DNA of 64,000 bases from Kordia antarctica. Its GTDB lineage: Bacteria; Bacteroidota; Bacteroidia; Flavobacteriales; Flavobacteriaceae. The stretch is from NCBI RefSeq assembly GCF_009901525.1, contig NZ_CP019288.1, forward strand, positions 3,811,501-3,875,500, written 5' to 3'. The notes under the pieces were generated by a model. It had not been told where the DNA came from. It saw only the letters and a list, made by a program, of their open reading frames with translations, and did no database searches. Shown piece by piece: positions 51,344 to 60,637 of the stretch; the first letter of the stretch is position 1; every line of letters starts with the position of its first letter. Position numbers and translations under genes: made by a program.

Positions 51344-52213
51344 TTGAAATTGAATCTGCAACAAATTCCAAGGGTTAAAACAATTACCAAAAAGGACTTC
51401 ATTAAAAATTACTATAAGCCACAAAAACCTGTAGTTATAGAAAATTTTATTGAAGATTGGCCTGCGTATAAAAAATGGAGTTTAGACTACATGAAAGAAA
51501 TTGCAGGCGATAAAGTAGTTCCCTTGTATGACGACAGACCTGTAGATTACAAAGATGGTTTCAACGAGCCACACGCAAAAATGAAAATGGCTGAATATGT
51601 AGATTTACTAAAAAGAGAACCTACAAAATATCGCATCTTTCTTTGGAATATTTTTAGAGAAGTCCCATCATTACAAAACGATTATTGGTTGCCAAATTTT
51701 GGTCTAAGATTACTCAAATCAATGCCAATGATGTTCTTTGGAGGAACCAATTCGCATACATTTATGCATTATGACATTGATTTCTCAAACATCTTCCACT
51801 TTCACTTTGAAGGAAAAAAGGAATGTATTCTATTCGATCAAAAACAAAACGACTTTCTATACAAAATTCCACACTCATTAATCGTTCGTGAAGACATTGA
51901 TTTTTCCAATCCTGACTTTGAAAAATGGCCAGTTTTGCAAAAAGCAAAAGGATATAGTACAGAATTAGAACATGGAAATGTGCTCTATATGCCAGAAGGT
52001 TATTGGCATTACATGAAATACATAACACCAGGTTTTTCAATGAGTTTGCGTGCCATTACTAAAAATCCAAAAAACGTAGCGAAAGCATTATATAACTTTA
52101 TCGTAATGAGACAATACGACAACATCATGCGAAGAATAAAAGGTCAAAAATGGATTGATTGGAAAAATGAGGAAGCAATCACAAGAACCCATAAAAAGAA
52201 TGGGATTTTATAA
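51344..52213 (+). CDS. Cupin-like (JmjC/AspBH-type) Fe(II)/2-oxoglutarate dioxygenase-like protein
   Basis: 289 residues from a TTG start; there is no earlier ATG, and the first residues LNLQQIPRVKTITKKDFI look family-typical. The KPVVIENFIEDWPAYKKW opening and a cupin-like fold follow. The metal site is plausible, with HYDID (His and Asp) and a later His in GYWHYMKYI. It belongs to the cupin-like domain family related to FIH and JmjC hydroxylases, which hydroxylate proteins or small molecules. The substrate is unknown. It stands alone after the bioB terminator and before a structured repeat. Confidence 0.87.
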   Translation: MKLNLQQIPRVKTITKKDFIKNYYKPQKPVVIENFIEDWPAYKKWSLDYMKEIAGDKVVPLYDDRPVDYKDGFNEPHAKMKMAEYVDLLKREPTKYRIFLWNIFREVPSLQNDYWLPNFGLRLLKSMPMMFFGGTNSHTFMHYDIDFSNIFHFHFEGKKECILFDQKQNDFLYKIPHSLIVREDIDFSNPDFEKWPVLQKAKGYSTELEHGNVLYMPEGYWHYMKYITPGFSMSLRAITKNPKNVAKALYNFIVMRQYDNIMRRIKGQKWIDWKNEEAITRTHKKNGIL

Positions 52214-52247
52214 CTATTTCCCAAATTAAAATTACTCGTAACGGATT

Positions 52248-52417
52248 CTTTTCCGAAGTGTAGCAGGCATTTTTCGTTAAGAATTTTTGAAGCCTTGGAA
52301 AAAATTTAGAAAAATGATTGCGGTTTTAGCTTTCCGGAGAGAAAGCTAAAAACACCTATGGAAAAGAGCACTTTCTTTTGTTTCTTTTCTTTGTGCGAGC
52401 AAAGACAAAGAAAATAG
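52248..52417 (+). repeat. Structured intergenic repeat, copy B
   Basis: About 170 nt, the shortest of three full copies. It shares the blocks listed for copy A. Its hairpin is TTTTAGCTTTC / GAAAGCTAAAA: relative to copies A and C a T-A pair is C-G, and one pair is deleted from both arms. Where A and C carry short inserts, B reads directly TTTTGTTTCTTTTCTTTGTG, so it probably shows the uninterrupted form. It lies between the cupin-like gene and recX. Confidence 0.87.
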
Positions 52418-52436
52418 AATTCAAATTTATATATAA

Positions 52437-52907
52437 TCATTTCACCAACTCATTAATCTTCTCATACACCAAATGCGATTCCCAACCTCTATAAAATAAA
52501 TAATCTGCTATTTTCTTTTTCCGTTTATACGGATTTTTCTCTTTTACAGCCGCATCACGTTTTCTAGCGAGTTCGTCCAAAGTATTGATATAATCAGAAT
52601 CTTCAATCTCTTTCAGTGCAGTATCAATATTATACTTAGAAACCTGTCTAAACTTCAATTCTCTAACAATTCGTACACGACCCCATTTTTTAATTCGAAA
52701 TTTACCTCTCGCAAAACTTTGGGCAAAACGTTCTTCATTCAGAAAATTATCTTCAATCAATTCAGAAACGATTACAGCAATCGCTTCAGGAATCATGTTC
52801 ATTTGTCGCAACTTTTCGTTTACTTCTTTATGACATCGATCTTGATATACGCAGTACTGTTGTAGCTTTAATTTGGCTTCTTTAAGAGAGTACGATTTTC
52901 TTTCCAT
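52437..52907 (-). CDS. recX: Regulatory protein RecX
   Basis: 156 residues, nearly all helical, with three-helix RecX repeats: SLKEAKLKLQQYCVYQDRCH, then EDNFLNEERFAQSFARGKFR, KWGRVRIVRELKFRQVS and a late KKKIADYLFYRGWES block. RecX binds RecA filaments and limits their extension and activity. It is not next to recA here, which is usual in Bacteroidota. It has no partner gene on its strand. It is convergent with the cupin-like gene across repeat copy B, and divergent from the large secreted protein gene. Confidence 0.94.
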   Translation of the reverse strand: MERKSYSLKEAKLKLQQYCVYQDRCHKEVNEKLRQMNMIPEAIAVIVSELIEDNFLNEERFAQSFARGKFRIKKWGRVRIVRELKFRQVSKYNIDTALKEIEDSDYINTLDELARKRDAAVKEKNPYKRKKKIADYLFYRGWESHLVYEKINELVK

Positions 52908-52982
52908 ATGAATTTTACAAAAGAATGACTATTTATTCATAAAAACAAACTTTACAAGTTAGATAGTTGCTATATTTTTTAT

Positions 52983-52990
52983 TACATTTG
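52983..52990 (+). promoter_or_regulatory. -7 promoter motif of the T9SS cargo gene
   Basis: TACATTTG matches TAnnTTTG, 23 nt upstream of the ATG at 53014. Confidence 0.5.
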
Positions 52991-53013
52991 TAGCCCTATA
53001 AGAATTTAACCGT

Positions 53014-56000
53014 ATGAAAAAAATTACAACCCCCATGTTATTTTTTCTGATTTGTTTTGTTGGAAACAGTCAAACAATAATTGATTTTGAAACTTTAAAT
53101 AGCGGATATACTCCATCTGCTACTTCTGGCACAGGATTTACAGATGTATTTAACCGCACAAATGCTGATTTGCCAGGCACAACTTCCGAGACAGGATTTT
53201 ATTGGGCAGTAGAAGATAATCCACTAATCAATCCTACAATTGATTTAACCCAAATTAGCATTGCAGGAGCTACCGATTTTACATTTTCTCTAGATATGCT
53301 AGCGCATCATTATAATGATTGGGATTTATTAGACGAAGTTTTAATTACCTATTCTGTTGATGGTGGAGGATATCAAAACCTTATGTGGGTTCAAAATACA
53401 GGAGCTACTTTTAATACGCCTGCATCTCTCGATACAGATTTTGATGGCAATGGCGAATGTGTAGCTATTCTGCCAGCGTTGACTCAAGGAACAGCCGACG
53501 GATGTACTGTAAACTCTTCAGATTTTCAAACTTTTGCAACAAGTGCAATTACACTTTCAAGCAATACAACACTAGACATAAGACTTCAATTCAATGGATT
53601 GACTTCTACTGACGAAGGAATTTACATTGATAACATCACGATTTCACAAACATCATCTTGTTCGGATGCTCTCGATTTTGCAAATATACAATCTCCTACA
53701 ACTTCTCAAACAATTACAGTTGGCGATGCCTTTACCGTATTTGCACAAGGATACGAACCTGGTGTAACAGAAGCTGCAGGAGCTGGTACAGGCGTAGAAG
53801 CATGGATTGGTTACAATACTACAAACAATGATCCAAGTGTTGGTGCTGGTTGGACATGGATTGCAGCAACATTTAATGTGCAATCTGGAAATAATGATGA
53901 ATTTAGTGCTGAAATAGGTTCAGCATTACCATCAGGAACCTATTATTACGCAAGTCGTTTCAGGCTCAATAGTTGCAACTTTACCTATGGAGGTTCTGGT
54001 GGTGTTTGGAGCAATGACTCTGTGCAACTAACGGTAAATCCGGATGTTGCAGATTTTTGCAATGTAGACTTTCCAAAAACAGCAACAATTACAGCAGGCG
54101 ATACGTTCAATGTATACGCACAAGTCTACGAGCCAGGAATTACTGATGCAGTTGGACAAGGAGCAAATGTTGAAGCGTGGATTGGTTACAATACAACAGA
54201 TAATGATCCAAGTGTTGGAGCTGGATGGACTTGGGTAGTTTCTACCTATGATTCAGATGCTGGAAATAACGATCAATATACTTCTGAAATTGGATCACCA
54301 TTAGCCGCTGGAACTTATTATTACGCAAGTCGTTTTAGAATTAATAGTAGCGATTTTACCTATGGTGGAATTTTAGCAGATAATATGGGTGATTTTTGGG
54401 ATGCGATAACCTATAATTCGGGAATCTTAACTATAAATTCACCGCCAGTATCAGACTTAGTCATTACTGAAATTATGTATAATACTTCGGGGACTGATGA
54501 TGAATGGATCGAAATTTGTAACGTCTCAGGAAGCACGCAAAGCCTAAGTTTATACACCATAGATTTTAACGGTTCTACATTATATACATTTTCAGGAGGA
54601 ACTACTATTGCTGACGGAACCTGTATTACAATTGCAGTTGGAAGTGACGGAGACGGAACTTTTAATCCAGGATGTAATTTCACACCAGATTATGGGCTAT
54701 CAGCCAATATTAATGACACAAATAATTTATCTAATGCTGCGGGAACAATCACTTTATTTGCTGCAGATGGAACTACGGTTGCAGATGTTGTGACTTATGA
54801 TGATGCGGACGGAGCTGATGGAAATGATGCTTCTTTACATGTTACAGATATCACAATGGATAATTCTGATACCGGAACCAATTGGCAGGAAGTTGCTCTT
54901 GGTGGATCGCCAGGAAGTAATTCACTAATGTCTCCATGCGCAGGCACACAAGTAGAATTTTTAGCAACAACTTCAACATTATCAGAAGGTGGAGTTACTA
55001 TAGATATATGTGTAGAAATCACAAATCCAAGCGGATCAGTTGCAACAACTGTTGAGGTAGCTCTTGATGGTGGAAGTACAGCAACCAATGGAACCGATTA
55101 TGATGATGGCGCAGGAACTCCAGCAGCAATTTCTTTTCCTGTAACGCTTACATTTCCAGCAGGATCATCAACGAATCAATGTGTGTCCATCTTTATTTCA
55201 AACGATGATGCAATAGCAGAACCAAGTGAAACAGTTATCCTAAACTTACAAAATGTTGCTGGCGGAACAACAGCATCTATAGCATCAAATGCAACGCACA
55301 CTTTAACGATTACCGATAATGATGGCGGAGCTTCTGGAGATATTATGATTACACAATATTATGAAGGTACAGTTACAAACAAATGGGTTGAAGTAAAAAA
55401 CATAAGTGGTTCTATAATTCCAGCAAACACCTATTACATTATTGTCTTAAATAATGCAGATGCAGACACTCCAACTGCGGCAGATCCGACGAGTGTGATT
55501 TCACCGTCATTTAATAATAATGTACTTATTTCAACAGACATTGCAATTGGAGAAGTTAGAAGGTACAAACATAATTCAGCAGTATTACCAGCGTATGCTT
55601 CTCCTGGAGAAGTTGGATATGACGGGAATCCTACTTTTGAATTTCCTTTAGGCGCAGCTATGTTTAGTGGCGATGATATTGTCATTATAAGTACAACAAA
55701 CGATAACAATACTTGGGCAAATAGAGTAGATGTTATTGGTGATGGAGCACTTTGGGGAGATCGTAGATGTTTTGTAAGAAACTCATGTGTATCTAGCGGA
55801 CCATCTACAACTTGGAATCGTGACGATTGGGTAGAATTTACAGATGCAGAAGTAGAAAACCCCGTATCAGGAACAAATCCATATCTAGGAGAACATGAAC
55901 AAGGAATCACTAGTTGGAACGGTTCTGTTTGGAGTACTGGAGGACCTGATAGATCTCGTATAGTTTCCTTAGCGGGAAATTACAATACAACAACTCACGG

Positions 56001-57576
56001 CAATCTTATAGTTTGTTCACTAACGATTAATAGCGGCGTTACACTCACAGTTCCAAGTGCAACATATGTAGATATTCAAAACGATTTAACGGTAAACGAT
56101 ACAGGAATCATGAATATCAATCATGAAGGTTCACTTATTATGGTTGAAGATGCTGGAAGCGTTACACTAAACGGAACAGGAATTATTAATGTTGAAAAAA
56201 CAACAACTTCGTTTGAACAATACGACTATACGTATTGGTCTTCTCCAGTAACAAGTACAACATTTGGAACTGTATTAGGCACTTGGCGTCTTGATTATAC
56301 GTTCAGCTATTTAGCTGCAAATTTTGAAGACTTAGACAATGATGAGTTCGATGATAATGGTGATGTTTGGACAGTTGTTGCTGCTGCAAATTCCATAACG
56401 CCAGGAGTTGGGTATGCTGCTATGGGACCAACAGCAGGAACTTTTCCTCGAACAGAAACAGTCCTTTTTAGTGGAATTGTGAATAACGGAGTTCTCACAA
56501 CACCAATTAGTTTAAGTGCTGATGCAACAGATGCTGATGATGATTGGAATTTTATTGGAAATCCATATCCTTCAGCAATTAGTGCTGACGATTTTGTAGC
56601 GTTCAACACAAATATTACTGGAACTTTATACTTTTGGACACACGTTGATGATGTTTCTATTTCAAATCCTGGGCCACATGCATTTAACTACAGCACAGAT
56701 GATTACGCTATGTATAATACGGTTGGCGGCATTGGTACAAGCTCAATAAGTGGAAGTAGCGCACCAACTGGTTTTATTGCTTCGGGACAAGGATTCTTCA
56801 TGGAAGCTATTACTGCCGGAACAGTTACGTTTAACAATAGTATGCGAAGTAATACATATGCGAATAATGATTTTTTTAGACCGAATACTGCTGAAAATGA
56901 TCCAACTATTGAAAAAGATAGAGTTTGGCTAAATCTAACCAATCCCGATGGTGTATTCAGTGAATTATTAATTGGGTTTTTTGATGATGCAACCTTACAA
57001 AAAGACAGATTGTACGATGGTATTCGATTAAAAGGATCAAATTATGTTAGTTTTTACTCAAAAGATTCTACGAATGAATACGGAATTCAAGGACGTCCAA
57101 CATTTATAGAAAGTGATATTGTTCCGTTAGGATACGACTCCACTATTTTGGGCGATTTAACGATTAGTCTTGGTGAACTTGATGGAATTTTAAACACAAC
57201 TGATGTCTATCTAAAAGACTTACAATTAAACATCACACACGATATAAAACTAGCTGATTACACATTTACTACAACCGATGGCATTTTTCCAAACAGATTT
57301 CAATTGCAATTTATCAATACTACAGTATTAAATGTAGAAGATGTTATAACTGAAAATGATTTGGCAGTTTATCTGAATACGAACAACGAACTTGAAATTA
57401 AACAACGTACACGAACACAAATAAATACTGTAACGCTATATTCAATGTTAGGAAAGCAATTGGCTTCCATCAATGATATGAATCAGAAAATTTCATTACG
57501 TGAACAATCTTCAGGTGTATATATTGTAGTAATTGATACAGAAAAAGGAAAAATCACGAAGAAAATAACACGTTAA
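53014..57576 (+). CDS. Large secreted protein with lamin-tail and Calx-beta domains and a T9SS type A sorting domain
   Basis: 1520 residues with a signal peptide (about 1-19, ending FVGNSQ). After an N-terminal beta-sandwich there are two adjacent repeats of about 120 residues, sharing VEAWIGYNTT, NDPSVGAGWTW and GTYYYASRFR. A lamin-tail domain follows (about 485-640, VITEIMYNTSGTDDEWIEI), then a Calx-beta domain (about 645-770, TDYDDGAGTPA and SNDDAIAEPSET). A second lamin-tail domain (about 775-930) and a long beta-rich region come next. The C-terminal 80 residues are a type A sorting signal (VTLYSMLGKQLASIND, SSGVYIVVIDTEKGKITKKI). It should be exported by the type IX system to the surface or medium. 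Enzymatic function is not evident; adhesion or DNA/polymer binding is possible. Confidence 0.9.
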   Translation: MKKITTPMLFFLICFVGNSQTIIDFETLNSGYTPSATSGTGFTDVFNRTNADLPGTTSETGFYWAVEDNPLINPTIDLTQISIAGATDFTFSLDMLAHHYNDWDLLDEVLITYSVDGGGYQNLMWVQNTGATFNTPASLDTDFDGNGECVAILPALTQGTADGCTVNSSDFQTFATSAITLSSNTTLDIRLQFNGLTSTDEGIYIDNITISQTSSCSDALDFANIQSPTTSQTITVGDAFTVFAQGYEPGVTEAAGAGTGVEAWIGYNTTNNDPSVGAGWTWIAATFNVQSGNNDEFSAEIGSALPSGTYYYASRFRLNSCNFTYGGSGGVWSNDSVQLTVNPDVADFCNVDFPKTATITAGDTFNVYAQVYEPGITDAVGQGANVEAWIGYNTTDNDPSVGAGWTWVVSTYDSDAGNNDQYTSEIGSPLAAGTYYYASRFRINSSDFTYGGILADNMGDFWDAITYNSGILTINSPPVSDLVITEIMYNTSGTDDEWIEICNVSGSTQSLSLYTIDFNGSTLYTFSGGTTIADGTCITIAVGSDGDGTFNPGCNFTPDYGLSANINDTNNLSNAAGTITLFAADGTTVADVVTYDDADGADGNDASLHVTDITMDNSDTGTNWQEVALGGSPGSNSLMSPCAGTQVEFLATTSTLSEGGVTIDICVEITNPSGSVATTVEVALDGGSTATNGTDYDDGAGTPAAISFPVTLTFPAGSSTNQCVSIFISNDDAIAEPSETVILNLQNVAGGTTASIASNATHTLTITDNDGGASGDIMITQYYEGTVTNKWVEVKNISGSIIPANTYYIIVLNNADADTPTAADPTSVISPSFNNNVLISTDIAIGEVRRYKHNSAVLPAYASPGEVGYDGNPTFEFPLGAAMFSGDDIVIISTTNDNNTWANRVDVIGDGALWGDRRCFVRNSCVSSGPSTTWNRDDWVEFTDAEVENPVSGTNPYLGEHEQGITSWNGSVWSTGGPDRSRIVSLAGNYNTTTHGNLIVCSLTINSGVTLTVPSATYVDIQNDLTVNDTGIMNINHEGSLIMVEDAGSVTLNGTGIINVEKTTTSFEQYDYTYWSSPVTSTTFGTVLGTWRLDYTFSYLAANFEDLDNDEFDDNGDVWTVVAAANSITPGVGYAAMGPTAGTFPRTETVLFSGIVNNGVLTTPISLSADATDADDDWNFIGNPYPSAISADDFVAFNTNITGTLYFWTHVDDVSISNPGPHAFNYSTDDYAMYNTVGGIGTSSISGSSAPTGFIASGQGFFMEAITAGTVTFNNSMRSNTYANNDFFRPNTAENDPTIEKDRVWLNLTNPDGVFSELLIGFFDDATLQKDRLYDGIRLKGSNYVSFYSKDSTNEYGIQGRPTFIESDIVPLGYDSTILGDLTISLGELDGILNTTDVYLKDLQLNITHDIKLADYTFTTTDGIFPNRFQLQFINTTVLNVEDVITENDLAVYLNTNNELEIKQRTRTQINTVTLYSMLGKQLASINDMNQKISLREQSSGVYIVVIDTEKGKITKKITR

Positions 57577-57911
57577 TCATTTTTAAGTTTAGTTGGTATT
57601 TAACGTGAGTTTGGTATAAAATTTCAGAATATTTTTTGTCTTTTCCGCAGTATAGCAGGGATTTTTCGTTAAGAATTTTCGAATCCTTGGAGAAAATTTA
57701 GAAAAATTCATGCGGTTTTAGTTTTTCTCTAAAAGAAAAACTAAAAATACCTCTGGAAAAGCGCACTTTCTTTTGTTTCTGCTTGTCACATTGAGCGGAG
57801 TCGAAATGTTGTGCGAGCAAAGAAAACGAAAATAAAATTAAACACTTAGCACTTGTTTTAAAAATATGTTCAAAATTTTATTTGAGTAAACTTATGTCGA
57901 ATTCACGTTAT
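57577..57911. other. Spacer holding repeat copy C
   Basis: 335 nt between two convergent genes. It contains repeat copy C (57640-57837); the remaining flanks are AT-rich without a recognisable gene or terminator. Confidence 0.7.
57640..57837 (+). repeat. Structured intergenic repeat, copy C
   Basis: About 198 nt, closest to copy A, with the hairpin TTTTAGTTTTTC / GAAAAACTAAAA. At the same internal point as copy A it carries a different short insert, here including CATTGAGCGGAGTCGAAATG (57789-57808), which also occurs in reverse at 15647-15666. Confidence 0.87.
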
Positions 57912-58934
57912 TTATATAGAATAATATGCTTCATCTACAGAAATCCCCATTATATGCGACATTTGAAATGCTTCATGTATGATAATTTCATCTCCTACTT
58001 CAATATTTTGATATACCATTTCGGGAGTTATAATGGATTTATAAGTAGTGATAAGTGTACACTTTTCAGATGTTCTGCCGTTGTTTGAAACTGTAGTAAA
58101 AGATTTATCAGTAACATATGTACTCGTCAATTTCTTTCTTCCTGTATCAATCGTTTTTTTATAGTTAAGATGCATTTTCAGTAGCTTGTACAATTGATAT
58201 AGTAAGATTAATGGTAACGGAAATATAAACACCAAAAGTGACGCTAATCCGTAAATTGCTAGGATAATTATTGGTACGCTTAAAAACGCAATAGTTCGTA
58301 CTCGCGATGTTACTTTTGACTTATAAAATTCTTTCAGATTATTTTTGTCTTCTCTTGTAAATGCTGCTTCTCTTATTTTTGAATCAGGATAACTTTCTCG
58401 GCTATATCTAGGTATATTTCTTGGTATTTCTGAAGCTGCTTGTCTTGAAGTTTCATAATGTAAAATCACATTAGATTTCGGCGCAACTTCAAAATAAACA
58501 TGATCTCCAACGCTTACATTCGCGTACATGTCATATTCTATGGTGTGTTGAGTTCCATCAACAATCATATGATAATAGCGTTTTGTAGTCGTTTTTCTTC
58601 CAGAACCTCTTGATCCTGTACTTGTAGATGTACTATGTTTAATGTGGAGTCTTTTATCTTCAATAATTCCTTCAAAGCAATTTTTAATTCCATTTTTCAA
58701 ATCATACACAAAAACCCAAACCATGTATCCAATAATTCCTGCAAAGATTAACCCGAAAATGCCAAACATTACTATTGGTATATAGCTAAATCCATCATCA
58801 TTTGTGGTGAAATCTCGTAAGATCATCGTATAAATAAAGGTAAAAATACCGATAATAACAAAGATGAATATGGACATGAAGCCAAGCTTTTTTCGGATTT
58901 TGCTTCGATCACTTTTGGTCAATGGTTTTTGCAT
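57912..58934 (-). CDS. Multi-pass membrane protein of unknown function
   Basis: 340 residues. Two N-terminal transmembrane helices (about 19-40 and 52-80) are followed by a soluble domain with a Ser/Thr/Gly/Lys-rich insert (STSTSTGSRGSGRKTTTKRY, about 106-125) and a beta-rich part (GDHVYFEVAPKSNVILHYE). A second helix pair (about 205-245) leads to another beta-rich part ending GDEIIIHEAFQMSHIMGI. The two halves have a similar plan (helix pair plus a domain with GD(H/E)-type turn), suggesting an internal duplication. It loosely resembles DUF3592-type proteins, but I am not sure. It is in tandem with the ATP-grasp and lipoprotein genes, though gaps are wide on one side. Confidence 0.75.
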   Translation of the reverse strand: MQKPLTKSDRSKIRKKLGFMSIFIFVIIGIFTFIYTMILRDFTTNDDGFSYIPIVMFGIFGLIFAGIIGYMVWVFVYDLKNGIKNCFEGIIEDKRLHIKHSTSTSTGSRGSGRKTTTKRYYHMIVDGTQHTIEYDMYANVSVGDHVYFEVAPKSNVILHYETSRQAASEIPRNIPRYSRESYPDSKIREAAFTREDKNNLKEFYKSKVTSRVRTIAFLSVPIIILAIYGLASLLVFIFPLPLILLYQLYKLLKMHLNYKKTIDTGRKKLTSTYVTDKSFTTVSNNGRTSEKCTLITTYKSIITPEMVYQNIEVGDEIIIHEAFQMSHIMGISVDEAYYSI

Positions 58935-59031
58935 AATTGCTATTTCTAAGTTGAATTTATTTAAAAGTATTCTTAAATAAAAATAGGTTTTCTGTTATGA
59001 AAAAACAATACGAAGAATTGCGTATTTATTT

Positions 59032-59808
59032 TCAAGAAAAATAAATATGCAACGCTTTAACCAAACTATGTACGTTGAGGTTTGGATAAAATCCTGCGCT
59101 ATTAATACAATTAATTTCTACGATTTTCCAACCGTAATTCGTTAAACAAATATCCATTACAAATGCTTCTGCGACTTCGTAGGTTTGAATCATCTTTTTA
59201 GCAAATTCAATTCCTTCAGGAGCAACTTCTGCTTCAAAAACAACAACATCATTAAACTTATAATAGACTGCGGCGACAATTTGTCCACCAATAATCCAAA
59301 GTCTAGCTTCTTTATAAATTTCTTTTGGAATTGATGCCTGAATCAATGATTCAGTATTCAATAAAGGTGTTTTTGGATTTTCGAGTGAATGCTGAACAAA
59401 ATCATTCCATTTTAACTCGGTAAACACTTTTCCTGTAAAGATTTTAGCATCTTTATACGGTTTGATGAATTTCTGCTCGTTTGGTTTCCAAGCAATTGAA
59501 TCTTCAAAATTAAAAACTTCCACATCATAATTGAGTAAATTCTCTTTATAATACTCCGCGTAGATTTTATATTGATGATTTCCACCGTAAAACGAACCTG
59601 GATTCCAATGTGTATTTTCTTTGGCAAGTCGTGCAAGTTTCACCGAACCATACACAAAAACATCTGCACGATTAGCTTTTACGGTAATTTCTTTCGTTTC
59701 CGAATTGAGCTCAATCGTTTCATACGGAATATTAAGATCGCTTAAAGCTTCGAAAATTCGATCATGATCTGGATCGGAATAAATATTGGATTGGACTAAG
59801 AATAGCAT
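59032..59808 (-). CDS. ATP-grasp domain protein (DUF4343-like)
   Basis: 258 residues, cytosolic. The pre-grasp N-terminus (LVQSNIYSDPDHDRIFEALS) is followed by an ATP-grasp core. This has KPYKDAKIFTGKVF, RLWIIGGQIVAAVYYKF, and the metal-binding end AFVMDICLTNYGWKIVEINC followed by NSAGFY. ATP-grasp enzymes join a carboxylate to an amine via an acyl-phosphate. DUF4343-type members are little studied and appear in phage and bacterial genomes. Substrate unknown. It starts 15 nt after the stop of the lipoprotein gene at 59824, so the two may be co-transcribed. Confidence 0.85.
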   Translation of the reverse strand: MLFLVQSNIYSDPDHDRIFEALSDLNIPYETIELNSETKEITVKANRADVFVYGSVKLARLAKENTHWNPGSFYGGNHQYKIYAEYYKENLLNYDVEVFNFEDSIAWKPNEQKFIKPYKDAKIFTGKVFTELKWNDFVQHSLENPKTPLLNTESLIQASIPKEIYKEARLWIIGGQIVAAVYYKFNDVVVFEAEVAPEGIEFAKKMIQTYEVAEAFVMDICLTNYGWKIVEINCINSAGFYPNLNVHSLVKALHIYFS

Positions 59809-59823
59809 ACTGTAAACCTAAAG

Positions 59824-60321
59824 TTATGATTTCTTTTTAAACCTTGCACAATTATATTTAGTTTCCAAAGTTTTTAATTTTTTAGAATCTTCACAATGTT
59901 TTCCATTATGCGTTGTACAGCAAAATTCTCCTTCAAACATTGCCAAAGACATATTTATAGCTTCAATCGCTGTTTTTTTATCTTCATCGGAATCGTACGT
60001 GTATGTATTTTGCATATTAGCACGTTGTTGCTCAATTTGTTGTGCCATAGTTTGAAGTGTCGCAATGTCAAAACTCATTACTAATTTTCCGTTATCACTT
60101 TCTTCAAAACGAAGATTTTCTCCGCCAATGGCAACTTCTTCTAATGCTTTTTCAAATGCAATATCTTCTGCTGTTTCAATTTCAGAATCTTCTTCACTAG
60201 AAAATTCGACTTCTTCAATTGGTACAGTTTCTTGAGTTGTTTCAACGTTGACTGTTTTTTCTTTTTTAGAATCGCAAGAACATATAAAAACGGCAACAAA
60301 AAGGAATAGTAATTTTTTCAT
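59824..60321 (-). CDS. Small lipoprotein of unknown function
   Basis: 165 residues. A lipoprotein signal (LLFLFVAVFICSCDSKK, lipidated Cys near residue 16) is followed by a strongly acidic, Glu-rich linker (about 25-60) and a helical domain (ATLQTMAQQIEQQRANM). A Cys-containing end follows (GEFCCTTHNGKHCEDSKK). The acidic residues after Cys fit surface-exposed lipoproteins of Bacteroidota. No family recognised. The C-terminal cluster of His and Cys could bind metal or form disulfides. It lies 15 nt before the ATP-grasp gene. Confidence 0.75.
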   Translation of the reverse strand: MKKLLFLFVAVFICSCDSKKEKTVNVETTQETVPIEEVEFSSEEDSEIETAEDIAFEKALEEVAIGGENLRFEESDNGKLVMSFDIATLQTMAQQIEQQRANMQNTYTYDSDEDKKTAIEAINMSLAMFEGEFCCTTHNGKHCEDSKKLKTLETKYNCARFKKKS

Positions 60322-60424
60322 AATAAATCGATTAGACTTGAAATATAATCGATCTTATGAATATTTAGAAATTAATGAGAGATTTTCTTTATGATTTTGA
60401 AAGCGAACTAATTTTTCTGAATGT

Positions 60425-60637
60425 TTAATCATTGCGTTCCACTTCGCTTTCTAGCTTTAAAACACTCGTTCCATCTTCTTGTTTTATGTGAAGTGCTTTG
60501 TCGTCATCTGAGCCGTTTCGGGTAACTTCCGAACCTTTAATTGTTTTCGTAATCGATTTTGTATAGGTTTCTTCAACGTTACCTTCTGCGTGTCCGTTTC
60601 CCCATTTCCATTTGACTGCTGTTCCTTTTCGTATCAT
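60425..60637 (-). CDS. DUF2945 (hypervirulence-associated Tudor-like domain) protein
   Basis: 70 residues. It begins IRKGTAVKWKWGNGHAEGNV and ends ALHIKQEDGTSVLKLESEV, which matches the short DUF2945 family: an SH3/Tudor-like barrel, GTxVxWxWGxGxxxGxV then a basic hairpin and an IxQxDGxxVLKxxSE motif. Function is unknown; in plant-associated bacteria and fungi it is often seen with stress genes. It is a lone minus-strand gene between the lipoprotein gene and a 474-nt spacer. Confidence 0.87.
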   Translation of the reverse strand: MIRKGTAVKWKWGNGHAEGNVEETYTKSITKTIKGSEVTRNGSDDDKALHIKQEDGTSVLKLESEVERND

